64,000 nucleotides of DNA from assembly GCA_003499525.1 (NCBI GenBank), contig DNTB01000096.1, positions 46,100 through 110,099 of the forward strand, read 5' to 3'. The notes under the pieces were generated by a model. It was not told the origin of the DNA. It did no database searches and saw only the letters and a program-made list of their open reading frames with translations. Numbering within the stretch: the first letter of the stretch is position 1; each line of letters begins with the position of its first letter. The position numbers were made by a program, and so were the translations under genes. The DNA is from Flavobacteriales bacterium (lineage in GTDB: Bacteria; Bacteroidota; Bacteroidia; Flavobacteriales_G; Salibacteraceae). Positions 22,701-28,620 of the stretch are shown in pieces.

Positions 22701-25700
22701 CGAGGCTATATTTGACTTCCACTGGAAATGGAACATGTCTGCCTGTAGTAGACAGTGTTATTGTTACTATTACACCATCTCCAACCGTTTCAGCAGGTGT
22801 GGATCAGACCATATGTGCAAACTTTGCACAAGTCAATCTAAACGGTATCGTTACAGTTGCAAGTGGTGGAACATGGACTGGAGGACTTGGAATATTTACT
22901 CCTTCCAATAATCATCTGAATGCTCAGTATTTCCCGACCCCAGCAGAAATTGCAAGTGGTTCTGTATCTCTGACACTAACCTCCTCGGGAAATGGCCAGT
23001 GTATTCAGGTTTCGGACCAGATGAACATCACCTTCACTCTTGCACCAACAGCAGATGCCGGACCTGATCAAACTCTTTGTTCTAATAATCCAGATGTCAC
23101 ATTGAATGGAAGTGTAACCATTGCCACTGGAGGAAGGTGGATTGGTGGATTAGGATCATTTAACCCAAATGCCAATGTACTGAATCCAGTCTATTCGCCA
23201 ACCGTCGGGGAGATAACTAATGATACATTAGAGCTTATTCTCCTTACAACTGGAAACGGCAACTGTGCTACAGTACGGGATACTATGTACGTCTATTTTA
23301 CTCCATCGCCAACCATTAGCGCCGGTCCAGATGAACTAGTTTGCGCCAATAATGCAGATGTGCAGTTGGGAGCTTCCTTCACTCAATCGGGTGGAATGCT
23401 TTGGACTGGAGGAACCGGTGTTTTCACGCCTAACCCAACTGATTCAATTGCTATTTACACACCAAGCGCGTTTGACAAAAGTCAGGGTAGTGTTACGCTA
23501 TACGCCACAACCACAAATAACGGTAACTGCTTAGCAGTCGAGGATAGTGTAAAAATATCTATCAACCCAGCACCTGTAGTAAATGCAGGTCCGGATTTGA
23601 CAGTCTGCGCCAACAATCCTTCGGTCAACCTATCAGGGTCAGTAAGTAATGCTGGCGGAGGCAAATGGATCGGTGGAACAGGTGTTTTCTTCCCAAATGA
23701 TAGTTCATTGAGCGCACAGTATACACCTTCTGCTGCCGATATTTCCTCTGGATCAATGACGCTTAAACTGCGCACTACTGGTAATGGACTCTGTCTTGCA
23801 GAGGAAGATTCTATGCAAATAGTGTTCACTCCTGCACCGGATGTGAATGCAGGTCCGGATCAGATCGCATGCGCTAATAATAGTACCATTACTCTAGCCG
23901 GTACTGTGAATAATGCAGGTGGTGGACAATGGTCCGGTGGAATTGGAATCTTTAATCCATCATCGACTGACCTCAGCGCAACGTATTCTCCAACAGCAGG
24001 TGAGATCCTGAATGGATTTGTGAATTTAATTCTTACCTCGACAGGCAACGGAAACTGCTTCCCCGAATCTGATACTTTGACCATCCAATACACCCCTGCT
24101 CCAACCATTGACGCAGGGCCAGATGTAACGGTATGTGAAACCAATCCAAATTCATTCATGCTGGCTACAGTCAATGGTGCAACAGGAGTTCAGTGGTCAG
24201 GAGGTACCGGATCATTCATCCCATCACCAAATGTCCTCAACCCGACCTACGTTGCTTCGGCATCGGAGATTGCAAATGGATCGGTTACTTTAACAGTTAG
24301 TTCGACTGGAAATGGAACGTGCAACTCGGTAAGTGATCAAATTACCATTAACTTCCAATCCAGTCCTATAGCAAATGCCGGGCCTGATCAATCAATTTGT
24401 GCAAACAATGCAGTTGCCAACCTTGGAGGACAGTTCATCAATGCGACCGGAGGTCAGTGGAGCGGTGGAGCTGGATTGTATATACCATCAAACCTGGTTA
24501 TGAATCCAACTTATCAACCAAGCCCTGCTGAAATTGCACTTGGTGGTGTTAGCCTCATATTAAACACAACTGGAAATGGGGTGTGTAACTCAGCTGCTGA
24601 CACCATGTTTATTAGCATTACTCCTGCTCCAACAGTTAATGCAGGTCCCGATCAACAGGTATGTGAAAACAATGCCATTACAACCCTAATAGGACAAGTA
24701 AACGGATCAGCAGGTGGTCAATGGAACAATGTGGCAGGTAGTTTTAATCCATCCAGCAATGCTTTAAATACAAATTACACACCTACTGCTGGGGAAATTG
24801 CAAGCGGTTCAATAGATGTTGTGCTTACCTCAACCGGAAACGGAAATTGCCTTGCCGTAAGTGATACGATGAATATTTCATTCGCTCCTGCTCCGCAAGC
24901 TGATGCCGGTGCGGATATAGACGTATGTGAAAACAATCCTATAGCTCAATTGAACGGTAATATTCTAAATTCATCAACAGCTGGAGGAGTTTGGACGGGA
25001 GGTTCTGGCTTTTTCAACCCAAATCCTCAAACACTTAATGCTGTTTATACTCCGTCTTCATCTGAAATTGCATTTGGTCAGGCAGTACTAATATTAGTTA
25101 CCACAAATGTTGCTAGTTGCACGCCGGACAGTGACGAAGTGGTAATTAATATACCTCCTGCACCAACGGTTAATGCAGGATTAGATCAAACTCTATGTGT
25201 AACCAATTTAAATGCACAGCTGAACGGATCAGTCTCAGGATCGACCAACACGGGACAATGGAGCACAAACGGCACCGGTTTCTTTCTGCCGAATAATTCC
25301 GCTTTAAACGCTACGTATGTGGCAAGCTCACAAGATTCTATCAACGGTCAGGTAAGGTTGATACTTAGCTCAACCAATAATGGCATATGCAATCCATCTT
25401 CGGATACGATGTTCATTTATATACTGCCTGCGGGATTATCCAATGCAGGTCCGGATCAGACCGTTTGTGCGAACAATTCTATTATTTCATTGTCAGGAAG
25501 TGTTTCGGGGGGTGCATTGTCTGGTTTCTGGACAACCAGTGGTACAGGAACATTTGATCCAAGTGATTCCATCAGTAACCCTCTGTACATTCCGAGCATG
25601 CAAGATAGAATCATGGGTAATTTAGTCTTGACCTACACCGCAATAAGCTGTAATGCTGGAAGCGACGATATGACCTTAACGATTACTTCAGCCCCTGAAG

Positions 25701-27535
25701 TTGATGCAGGACCGGATCAGTCGATTTGCGATAACCTTCCAAGCATTCAGCTGTCAGGCTCAGTAAGTCAGGGTGCTTCGACAGGTTCATGGACCTCAAC
25801 GGGTACTGGGAATTTTATACCAAACAACCAGGATCTGAATGCATCTTACGAACCAAGCGCGGCAGACAAGATCAATGGCGGAGTTCTTATTATTCTCACA
25901 TCGACCTTTAACGGAACCTGCTTTGCAGAGTCCGACACTATGGTTTTGACATTTAGTGATGGAATTATCTCAGATGCCGGATTAGATCAACAAGTCTGCG
26001 CAACTGCCAGCTATGCCCAGATGCAAGGGCTAGTATCAAACGGTTCAAATACAGGACGCTGGACTTCCGTTGGTACGGGCACATTTGTACCAAATGATAC
26101 TGCGTTAAACGCAGAATATCACTTTAGTGCGGGAGATGTAGCTAATGGTTCTGTGCTGCTCATCCTGACTTCTACTAATAATGGAGGCTGTTTACCGGCC
26201 CGTGATACAATGCGTCTATCCTTTGGACCATCAGTCTTCGTCGATGCTGGTGATGATCTACAATTATGTCGCAATTCAACGAATTTACAGTTGAACGGGT
26301 TTATTACAGGTGGCTCAATAACAGGGTCGTGGTCTACGAATGGAACTGGAATATTTAGTCCCGGAAATCAGTTTTTGAAAACAACCTATGCTCTGTCAGC
26401 ACAAGATTTAAATCAAAATACGCTGGAATTCTATCTTACATCAACCAACAATGGCTCTTGTTTACCTGGTTTTGATACTATGATCGTCTCAATTGTGGAT
26501 GAACCAAATGTAAATACAGGTGGGCCCTATGTCGGATGTTCGTATCAGAACGAAGTATTGCTTTCGCCCACCCTAATGAATACGAATAGTGTTCTATGGT
26601 CTTCAAGCGGAACGGGCTTCTTCTTGCCCAATGATACCACTCCAAATGCCGAATACATGCCCAGCCTGGCTGATATTGCAGCAGGCGATGTAAATATTGA
26701 ACTACTTGGTCTCGGAATTGCGAACTGTCCGAACATCAGTGACTTTAGCCGTATTGACTTCATTTCACCTGTAACCGCAGGGTTTACTTGGGATGAAGCA
26801 TGTCAGGGTCAATCGGTCCAATTTACCGACACCTCTAAAGTTACAAGTGGTCAAATAGACTCATGGTTCTGGGATTTTGACAATGGTAGAACCTCTACTA
26901 CACAGTTCCCATTCATCGAGTTTAGGGATGCCGGCAATTTCGATGTAAAACTAGTTGTGACCTCCTCACTGGGATGTGATGATTCCATCACACATGCGGT
27001 TTACATAGAGCCAGCACCAAATGCAAGATTTGATGTAACTCCATTAGTTCAAAAAACCAATCTACCTGTAAACTTCGTAGACAATTCAGAGCGGGCTACG
27101 GAAAGAATATGGGATTTTGGCGATGATCAGGGTTCTATTGACCCAGTCACTCAGCACACTTATACTGACACTGGTACATATCTGGTAATGCTCATCGTGC
27201 GAAGTGATCTGGGATGTCGAGATACGGCAACATATAATATGGTCATTGAAGAAGACTTCATTTATACCGCAAGAGTTCCTAACGCATTTACTCCAAATGG
27301 AGATGGAATAAATGACTACCTCATTATTGACGGCGGGCCATTCGCAGAACTGGAACTCAAAATTTATAACAGTTGGGGTAACCTGTTATATGAATCCAAT
27401 GACGTAAATGCAGCCTGGGACGGCACATTCAAAGGGCGAGTACAGCCCAATGGAGATTATATCTATACGGTAAAAGGAGTTAATGTAAGAGGAGAGCGCT
27501 TTAATCGCTCTGGTAGTATCACGTTAATGAGATGA
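7775..27535 (+). CDS. Giant T9SS type B secreted repeat protein (6586 residues)
   Basis: A signal peptide (residues 1 to about 31, cleavage near AQA) is followed by a head (about 32-460) resembling the IgGFc-binding-protein N-terminal family (STEFWFAPP start, 'VASDKPIAITIKDD'). Then come 65 tandem repeats of about 90 residues (467-6332), two PKD domains (about 6333-6500, with FWDFDNG and IWDFGDDQG cores), and a gliding-motility-type C-terminal sorting domain (about 6502-6586, VPNAFTPNGDGIND to SGSITLMR). A typical repeat reads VDAGPDQTVCANN, LNGSVT, a W-SGGTGTF strand, YTPSAAEIA, LTLTSTGNGLC, then FTPAPT. Nearly every repeat has two cysteines, one in each half, a likely disulfide. The type B domain predicts export by T9SS and display outside the cell. 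Adhesion is the likely role, but this is inferred. The stop overlaps the PorP/SprF gene. Confidence 0.93.
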   Translation: MKKTSTPERYPFRTLFLLLTLLLSLTLAQAQTSTEFWFAPPYITAGDTGNPPTNYQEPLLLRITSSDLASTITITMPALGATAFGGAGSIVVNIPANTQQTVDLSAYKNDLFTAPWDTILNTGLKISATEEITVYYEVNSSRNPDIFALKGQNALGTQFYTPFNNSFGNGSKDDPPYTAFDIVATEDNTTVWIYPRVALEGGHPPLQAYSIVLDEGQTYSGAVASSDSGAVNPAGTVVASDKPIAITIKDDFAEPGPGTCKDLMGDQIVPVDIIGSEYVVVKGSLTNNIERVFLTATQNFTQILVDGAPETTLFAGETYDLPISNNLTHILCSNPTYALHISGFGCEVGAGLLPGLNCAGSDKVSFVRSVKANFGINVMVPAGNEGLFTINGDPTLLQAADFAVVPGTGGAWVGAKKEFDTLEIVPEISNTIQNTGSVFAMGIFNGNNSGTGARYGYFSEFSSKVFVDAGADRNSCENADVANLGGSVSGGAVSGEWTTSGDGTFLPNSTDLNATYEPGPVDIANGSVILTLTSTGNCFPVSDDMQVTFTPAPTADAGLDADICLNNTTINLNGAVTQAGGGQWSGGSGGSFLPNALTLNANYNPSPADLANGSVTLTLTTVAMASNCNAVDDVVTYTFIDAPLVDAGPASQNICSNNSDITLNGSVSWAHGPNPSVTWSTNTVVNPGAFDDPNALSTIYRPSGTELANGSVTLTLTSAATGSCNTVSDDIIINFTPSPTIIFDPSSSNDVCANNNEINLSAFLTVVTGGTWSGGLGSFSGGATGLLNNIYTPTAQEVLDGTVTLTLTTTTGIGNCTAVSSDVTVTILPAPIVTATTPTTNKCANNASVPLTGSVTTPSGTPGIGVWTTTGSGQFLPNASISNPSYVPHPNDISNGSVVLTYTSMFSSPCLEESAQLTINFFPAPTVLVGTNPLSVCENNAEVVLNGTIVDAFGLPLTGTWSSNGTGIFTPNANDLNGTYTPSASDIANGTVQLTLSSDPAAGCNSVQEVLTVNFTPSPSVTATANPTTICTNNSDVVLDGTIVGASGGVWLGGLGVYSGGPNDLSNNTYTPTNAELSAGTFTLTLESTGNLNCNPVQDNVVITVIDEPIVDAGADFTYCTNNAGVPLNGIIQLFGPITGNSLWTSLGTGSFADPSAPTTTYSPSAADLLAGSVTLQLTYTSSSICNPVTDQIVVTFIDPPVVDAGPASINICENNAVTALNGSITFASGPTPPSLWSTSGGGSFDNPNDLVTNYNPTLADIAGGGGSVTLTLTSTPTLGCLSESDNIVVNFTPEPTVSIVAPPEVCANNSVITVSGSVTNATGGTWSNVNGLFSGGVNDLNNNDYTPTVPEINNGSVTFVLTTTGMGNCNAVQASQTVTVIDAPIVDAGANQTVCANNASITLNGTVTADLGGNGGLGTGQWSTSGTGSFANSNNLNTTYTPSAADIAAGTVDLTLTSTVNGLCTEESDAITITIVPSPVVDAGPATVDICANNSDVSLIGSITFSSGAPPLGTWTTSGSGSFVNANDLATTYIPSVADISGGAGSVTLTLTSDPTAGCLSESDNIVVNFTPAPTASIVAPAEVCANNSVITISGSVSNATGGTWSNVNGVFSGGPNDLNNNDYTPTVPEIINGSVTFILTTTGIGNCNSVQSSYTVSIIDAPIVDAGTSQTVCANNASIALNGTITSDVGGNGGLGTGQWSTSGTGSFANANNLNTTYTPSAADIAAGMVDITLTSTLNGLCASESDVITLTIVPSPVVDAGPPNVSICANNSDVNLVGTITFGSGAPPPGTWTTSGSGSFANANNLSTTYIPSAADISGGSGSVTLTLTSDPTANCLSEFDNIVVNFTPAPTASIVAPAEVCANNSIITVNGSVTNATGGTWSNVNGTFSGGINDLNNNDYTPTNPEINFGSVTFILTTDGVGNCLPVQASRTVDIIVAPIVDAGPDATVCANDASVNLSGTITNDVGGNGGFGTGVWSTTGTGSFSNPSNLNAIYTPSAADIAAGAVTLRLTSTANGLCNQEFDELVITIIPAPSVDAGMDQSICANNSVTALNGSITFSAGASPGGTWTTNGGGSFDNINDLITNYNPSAGDIAGGAGSVVLTLTSDPTMGCQPVADNLTINFTPAPTASIVSVPEVCANNAIITLNGSVTTATVGTWSNVNGVFSGGVNDLVNNDYTPTVPEINSGTVTFILTTNGNGNCLPVQASRTVNIIDAPVVDAGSDFTVCANNSAVALNGVINTDGGGNGGSGTGLWTTSGTGSFANAGNLNTTYTPSAADIAAGTVDLTLTSTLNGLCFGASDVITLTIVPSPVVDAGPANVDICANNAVTPLNGSITFSSGAPPPGLWTTSGTGVFADPNNTITDYTPSAADLTAGSVTLTLTSSPTAGCLSESDDIIVNFTAAPTADIFAPAEVCANNSIITLNATVTSATGGTWSNVNGVFSGGVNDLLNNDYTPTVPEITGGSVTFILTTTGVGNCNVVQTSHTVTIIDAPIVDAGANQVVCANNANISLNGTVATDASGNGGFGTGQWSTSGTGSFANANDLNTTYTPSPADITAGTVDLTLTSTVNGLCLSESDALTITIVPSPVVDAGPATIDICANNPDVDLIGSITFSSGAPPPGTWTTTGTGTFADATSLVTTYTPSAADIAGGLGTVTHTLTTAPTAGCLSESDNIVVNFTPAPVVNINSVPEVCANNSIVTLNGTVSNATGGIWSNVNGTFSGGATGLVNNDYSPTNPEIAFGSVTFILTSTGQGNCLPVQDSRTVTIIEAPVVDAGTDQTVCANNANIALSGTVTTDPGGNGGPGTGQWSTSGTGSFANTNNLNTTYTPSAADIAAGTVDITLTSTLNGLCLGASDVITLTIVPSPVVDAGPATVDICANNAITSLTGSITFSSGVPPPGLWTTSGSGTFADPTNPITDYTPSAADITAGGVLLTLTSAPTAGCLSESDDVLVSFTPAPIVNINSVPEVCANNSIVTLNGTVANATGAIWSNVNGTFSGGATGLVNNDYSPTNPEIAFGAVTFILTSTGHGNCLPVSDSRTVTIIEAPTVDAGGNQTVCANNANVILNGTITTDPGGSGGSGTGQWSTSGTGSFGNINNLSTTYTPSAADIAAGTVDLTLTSTLNGLCLGASDVITILIIPAPVVDAGPISTDLCANNAVAALNGSINFTSGTPPDGLWTTSGTGVFDDPSDLSANYTPSQADITAGNVILTLTSDVTSGCLSESDATTINYTPAPTANAGADPVLCANNSAISLNGAVTIATGGSWSGGLGSFDPSANDLISTYYPTVGEIANDSVMLVLSTTGNNNCNIVRDTLVAYFTPAPTAEAGSDQTVCANNPAVMLNGAITIATGATWTGGTGTFVPNNTTLAAMYTPAPAEIAAGSVKLYLTTSGNGSCNPVTDSMLITITTSPTADAGPDQTACANNATTSLNGSVLVSSGGQWSGGLGAYTPSDTNLAIQYTPTAAEITAGNVTLTLTTRGNGLCLAESDQVTITFTDAPVVNAGPDQIVSANNPNTSLNGSVVGAPGGTWSSGVGIFNPNKNTLNAVYTPTAGEIADDSVNLVLRSTGGAANCLAVRDTMTIFFSPAPIVEAGPPQTVCANNPDIILNGSVTYATGGQWSGGTGLYSPDDITLNATYTPSAAERTAGFVKLFLTSTGNGLSNPVTDSVLFTITTAPTAIAGPDKVTCSNNPTVSINGSVGIATGGIWTGGTGTYTPSDTNLAIQYTPTPAEIGAGSVTLTLTTTGNGLCLAENDEMTIFFDPSPTANAGPDQTVCANNANASLNGSVTIATGGSWTGGGGFFTPNPNTLNAVYTPTLGEIANDSVNLVLSTNITGNCFVERDTMTLYFSPAPVVDAGTPQTVCGNNPEINLSGSVTVAGGARWTGGTGFYVPNDQALNAVYTPSQAEINAGFVRLYLTSINNLTCNPVVDSVLFTINTAPSANAGPDITACANNPTVSINGLVGIATGGIWYGGAGTYTPSDTNLSIQYSPTPIEIATGSVTLTLTTRGNGLCLAEDDEMTIFFTPAPTADAGPDQIACANNADVNLTGAVTVATGGIWSGGAGTFTPNNQSLTVTYTPTSGDIANDSINLILSTSGNGNCNTVRDTMTVRFTPAPTVDAGPDQSICANNAEAQLAGIVTVSPNARWSGGAGLFIPNVFDLNASYFPSPAEITAGQVTIYLTSINNGLCSQVVDSMVITINPAPTVDAGLDITACSNNPAVNLSGAITVATGAVWQNGTGVFNPGNTFLNTQYIPSAAEVSAGTVTLTLESTGNGNCIPETDQVVINFTPAPTANAGPDQTLCSNNADVTLNGSITVAANGRWSGGAGIYNPGPNNLSIVYSPTASEIANDSVNLILETTGNGNCITERDTMTVFFDPSPVVNAGAPQTVCANNPDINLNGSVTVAGGAQWSGGTGIFFPSNTSLNAVYTPSGAEISAGFVKLYLRSIANGLCKPVVDSVVFTITPAPDVNAGNDKFVCSNNPVVTINSFVSGASGGRWLGGAGTYFPSDTVLGIQYNPTQAEVAAGSLTLTLESTGNGLCNAEIDQVTINFTPSPTADAGPDQIVCANNASVNLNGSVTVATGGNWIGGLGNFTPSSSTLNAVYSPTPGEIANGFAELVLSTTGNGTCLSVQDTMMISFLPAPIVEAGLDQSICSNNPTFSLNGSISNAGGGIWTGGTGVFAPGNMSLNASYTPNAAEIAADTLVLYLTSTGNGLCLAEEDSVTIIFTPSPIVNAGPDITLCANNSLTSLNGSIQFAGGGTWSGGTGLFVPGVNVLNPTYTPTAAEIASGVVTLTLSSTGNGKCLAESDDIQITYSPAPTANAGADQILCGNNADATLAGSVTVATGGTWSGGTGSFNPGPGSLNTIYTPTLLEIANGSLDLILTTTGNGSCIATTDTINLSFSAATTVDAGPDTSVCANNPGIQLSGNVTVATGGIWTGGTGTFLPNNTDLNALYTPSPAEIAAGSARLYLTSTGNGTCLPVVDSVIVTITPSPTVSAGVDQTICANFAQVNLNGIVTVASGGTWTGGLGIFTPSNNHLNAQYFPTPAEIASGSVSLTLTSSGNGQCIQVSDQMNITFTLAPTADAGPDQTLCSNNPDVTLNGSVTIATGGRWIGGLGSFNPNANVLNPVYSPTVGEITNDTLELILLTTGNGNCATVRDTMYVYFTPSPTISAGPDELVCANNADVQLGASFTQSGGMLWTGGTGVFTPNPTDSIAIYTPSAFDKSQGSVTLYATTTNNGNCLAVEDSVKISINPAPVVNAGPDLTVCANNPSVNLSGSVSNAGGGKWIGGTGVFFPNDSSLSAQYTPSAADISSGSMTLKLRTTGNGLCLAEEDSMQIVFTPAPDVNAGPDQIACANNSTITLAGTVNNAGGGQWSGGIGIFNPSSTDLSATYSPTAGEILNGFVNLILTSTGNGNCFPESDTLTIQYTPAPTIDAGPDVTVCETNPNSFMLATVNGATGVQWSGGTGSFIPSPNVLNPTYVASASEIANGSVTLTVSSTGNGTCNSVSDQITINFQSSPIANAGPDQSICANNAVANLGGQFINATGGQWSGGAGLYIPSNLVMNPTYQPSPAEIALGGVSLILNTTGNGVCNSAADTMFISITPAPTVNAGPDQQVCENNAITTLIGQVNGSAGGQWNNVAGSFNPSSNALNTNYTPTAGEIASGSIDVVLTSTGNGNCLAVSDTMNISFAPAPQADAGADIDVCENNPIAQLNGNILNSSTAGGVWTGGSGFFNPNPQTLNAVYTPSSSEIAFGQAVLILVTTNVASCTPDSDEVVINIPPAPTVNAGLDQTLCVTNLNAQLNGSVSGSTNTGQWSTNGTGFFLPNNSALNATYVASSQDSINGQVRLILSSTNNGICNPSSDTMFIYILPAGLSNAGPDQTVCANNSIISLSGSVSGGALSGFWTTSGTGTFDPSDSISNPLYIPSMQDRIMGNLVLTYTAISCNAGSDDMTLTITSAPEVDAGPDQSICDNLPSIQLSGSVSQGASTGSWTSTGTGNFIPNNQDLNASYEPSAADKINGGVLIILTSTFNGTCFAESDTMVLTFSDGIISDAGLDQQVCATASYAQMQGLVSNGSNTGRWTSVGTGTFVPNDTALNAEYHFSAGDVANGSVLLILTSTNNGGCLPARDTMRLSFGPSVFVDAGDDLQLCRNSTNLQLNGFITGGSITGSWSTNGTGIFSPGNQFLKTTYALSAQDLNQNTLEFYLTSTNNGSCLPGFDTMIVSIVDEPNVNTGGPYVGCSYQNEVLLSPTLMNTNSVLWSSSGTGFFLPNDTTPNAEYMPSLADIAAGDVNIELLGLGIANCPNISDFSRIDFISPVTAGFTWDEACQGQSVQFTDTSKVTSGQIDSWFWDFDNGRTSTTQFPFIEFRDAGNFDVKLVVTSSLGCDDSITHAVYIEPAPNARFDVTPLVQKTNLPVNFVDNSERATERIWDFGDDQGSIDPVTQHTYTDTGTYLVMLIVRSDLGCRDTATYNMVIEEDFIYTARVPNAFTPNGDGINDYLIIDGGPFAELELKIYNSWGNLLYESNDVNAAWDGTFKGRVQPNGDYIYTVKGVNVRGERFNRSGSITLMR
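9173..11380 (+). repeat. Irregular N-terminal repeats 1-8 of the giant protein
   Basis: These eight repeats of about 90 residues share the family core (VDAG or variant, C-x-NN, LxG, W, YTPS, LTLTS, second Cys) but show no higher-order period. Several open without DAG (VTATT, VLVGT, IIFDP). They form the more divergent edge of the array. Confidence 0.75.
11381..17224 (+). repeat. Higher-order repeat block 1: seven three-repeat (A-B-C) units of 831-837 bp
   Basis: Repeats 9-29 run as A-B-C seven times. A types carry ICANN and SGAPPPG; B types open ASIVAPAEVCANN and carry WSNVNGVFSGGVNDLNNN; C types carry GGNGGxGTGQWSTSGTGSF. Units begin at 11381, 12218, 13055, 13892, 14726, 15557 and 16394, giving periods of 837, 837, 837, 834, 831, 837 and 831. 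A lone A-type repeat (17225-17503) follows before the next block. Confidence 0.9.
17504..23842 (+). repeat. Higher-order repeat block 2: eight three-repeat (D-E-F) units of 792 bp
   Basis: Repeats 31-54 run as D-E-F eight times. D types carry GEIANDSVNLVL and RDTM; E types carry AEIAAGFVKLYLTS and VxDS; F types often carry TYTPSDTNLAIQYTPT and CLAExD. Units begin at 17504, 18296, 19091, 19883, 20675, 21467, 22259 and 23051, so the period is 792 bp (264 residues) with a single 795. The extra residue lies in repeat 34. Confidence 0.9.
23843..26769 (+). repeat. Irregular C-terminal repeats 55-65 of the giant protein
   Basis: These eleven repeats follow the second block without a clear three-fold order. 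From about repeat 60 the core changes to TGxWSTNGTGxFxPNN, close to repeat 1, so both ends of the array share an older-looking type. Repeat 65 (from 26507, NVNTGGPYVGC) is the most divergent and leads into the PKD domains. Confidence 0.75.
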
Positions 27536-28554
27536 TTATGAAGACAAAATTTACAATACAGATCACAGGAATAAGCATTTTGCTTCTTCTCATCTTTTGT
27601 GCGGTTGAAGGTCTGTCGCAGGATTTTCATTTATCGCAGTACGATGCGGTTCCAATGATTCAGAATCCAGCAAACACAGGAATGAAAGAGGGCCGTCACT
27701 ATAGTGCTTCAGCTATGTATAGAAGTCAATGGAGACCTATCAGTTCCAGACCTTTTTCAACGTTTATCCTGGCCTATGACATGCCTCTTGAGGACCGATG
27801 GGGCATTGGCGGTTATCTCGTAAATTCAGATGGTGCTAATGTTTTCAATACCTTTCAACTCACCGGATCAGTAGCATACCGTATAACTAGACAACGTAGA
27901 AGGAGTGCGGGTCATCACCTCTCAGTGGGGGGGCAATTGGGTATGATGTATAAGACTACAGCCAGAGAACTGGTGTTTAATAATCAATACAATCCGCAAG
28001 GTGGAGGGTACAGTAGTGATATTCCAAACTATGAGGATATTGAGAATTACTCCAAGGTTCTCCCCGAGATCTCAATGGGTGCAAATTATCGATATGTCAA
28101 TGACCAGGAAACCATAAAGCCCTTTGCAAGCTTTTCTATTTGGCACATCACTTCACCCAAAGAAGGATTTCTTTCCAACTCCGGCGGTGATGTTCGGCTA
28201 CCAAGAAGGTATAATCTGTTAGTTGGTTCGAGGTTTCTGCTGCAGGATCGATTTATTCTTGAGCCGAAAATCAATACCAATATTCAAGGGCAGGCAACAG
28301 AGTATATTTTTGGGGCTGATCTGGAAACCACTTTTGAAGCTCGGGAGGATATTCTTGGAACCTTTGGAGTTCATCACCGTCTGAAAGATGCCATAATCAT
28401 TATTGCAGGGATAGAGTATAAAGGACTGTTGTTTACCATGTCATTTGATATTAACACCACTGAATTAAGTGAATACGTCAAAGGAAGTTCCGCAATGGAA
28501 TTCTCTCTAATCTTTGCACCACGAACAGGAAGAGTAAACTTATTCAGGATATAG
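27532..28554 (+). CDS. PorP/SprF family type IX secretion membrane protein
   Basis: This 340-residue protein has a signal peptide and the family opening QDFHLSQYDAVPMIQNPA with NTGM following, then beta-rich segments ending in FSLIFAPRTGRVNLFRI, as expected of a small outer-membrane barrel. PorP/SprF proteins act at the T9SS; SprF-type members are needed for surface delivery of large type B cargo such as the adhesin SprB, and they commonly sit next to their cargo gene. The ATG overlaps the stop codon of the 6586-residue protein by 4 bases (ATGA), so the pair is translationally coupled and this is very likely its dedicated export or anchoring partner. Family call firm, pairing inferred from position. 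Confidence 0.92.
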   Translation: MIMKTKFTIQITGISILLLLIFCAVEGLSQDFHLSQYDAVPMIQNPANTGMKEGRHYSASAMYRSQWRPISSRPFSTFILAYDMPLEDRWGIGGYLVNSDGANVFNTFQLTGSVAYRITRQRRRSAGHHLSVGGQLGMMYKTTARELVFNNQYNPQGGGYSSDIPNYEDIENYSKVLPEISMGANYRYVNDQETIKPFASFSIWHITSPKEGFLSNSGGDVRLPRRYNLLVGSRFLLQDRFILEPKINTNIQGQATEYIFGADLETTFEAREDILGTFGVHHRLKDAIIIIAGIEYKGLLFTMSFDINTTELSEYVKGSSAMEFSLIFAPRTGRVNLFRI

Positions 28555-28620
28555 TTTAGGCATATTAACTGTGAGTTGATGCTAAATCTGTAGTTTTATC
28601 CAGATTCTATCAGCTCTTTT

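Noticed and set aside
11381..23842. Possible assembly artefact or recent tandem amplification in the giant gene
   Set aside because: Each unit has its own pattern of silent changes, and lengths differ in a residue-wise way, so the units are real and old rather than duplicated reads.
9871..24174. Dozens of - strand open frames of 60-181 codons spaced through the giant gene (for example 12931-13476)
   Set aside because: They recur with the repeat period and mirror the + strand repeat codons. Their products are low-complexity Pro/Val/Thr strings with no start context or family match, so they are shadows of the repeat gene.
28579..28620. ATG start at 28579 for the MATE gene
   Set aside because: An in-frame TAG at 28591 follows it, so it cannot start the transporter. 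TTG at 28621 is the first usable start.
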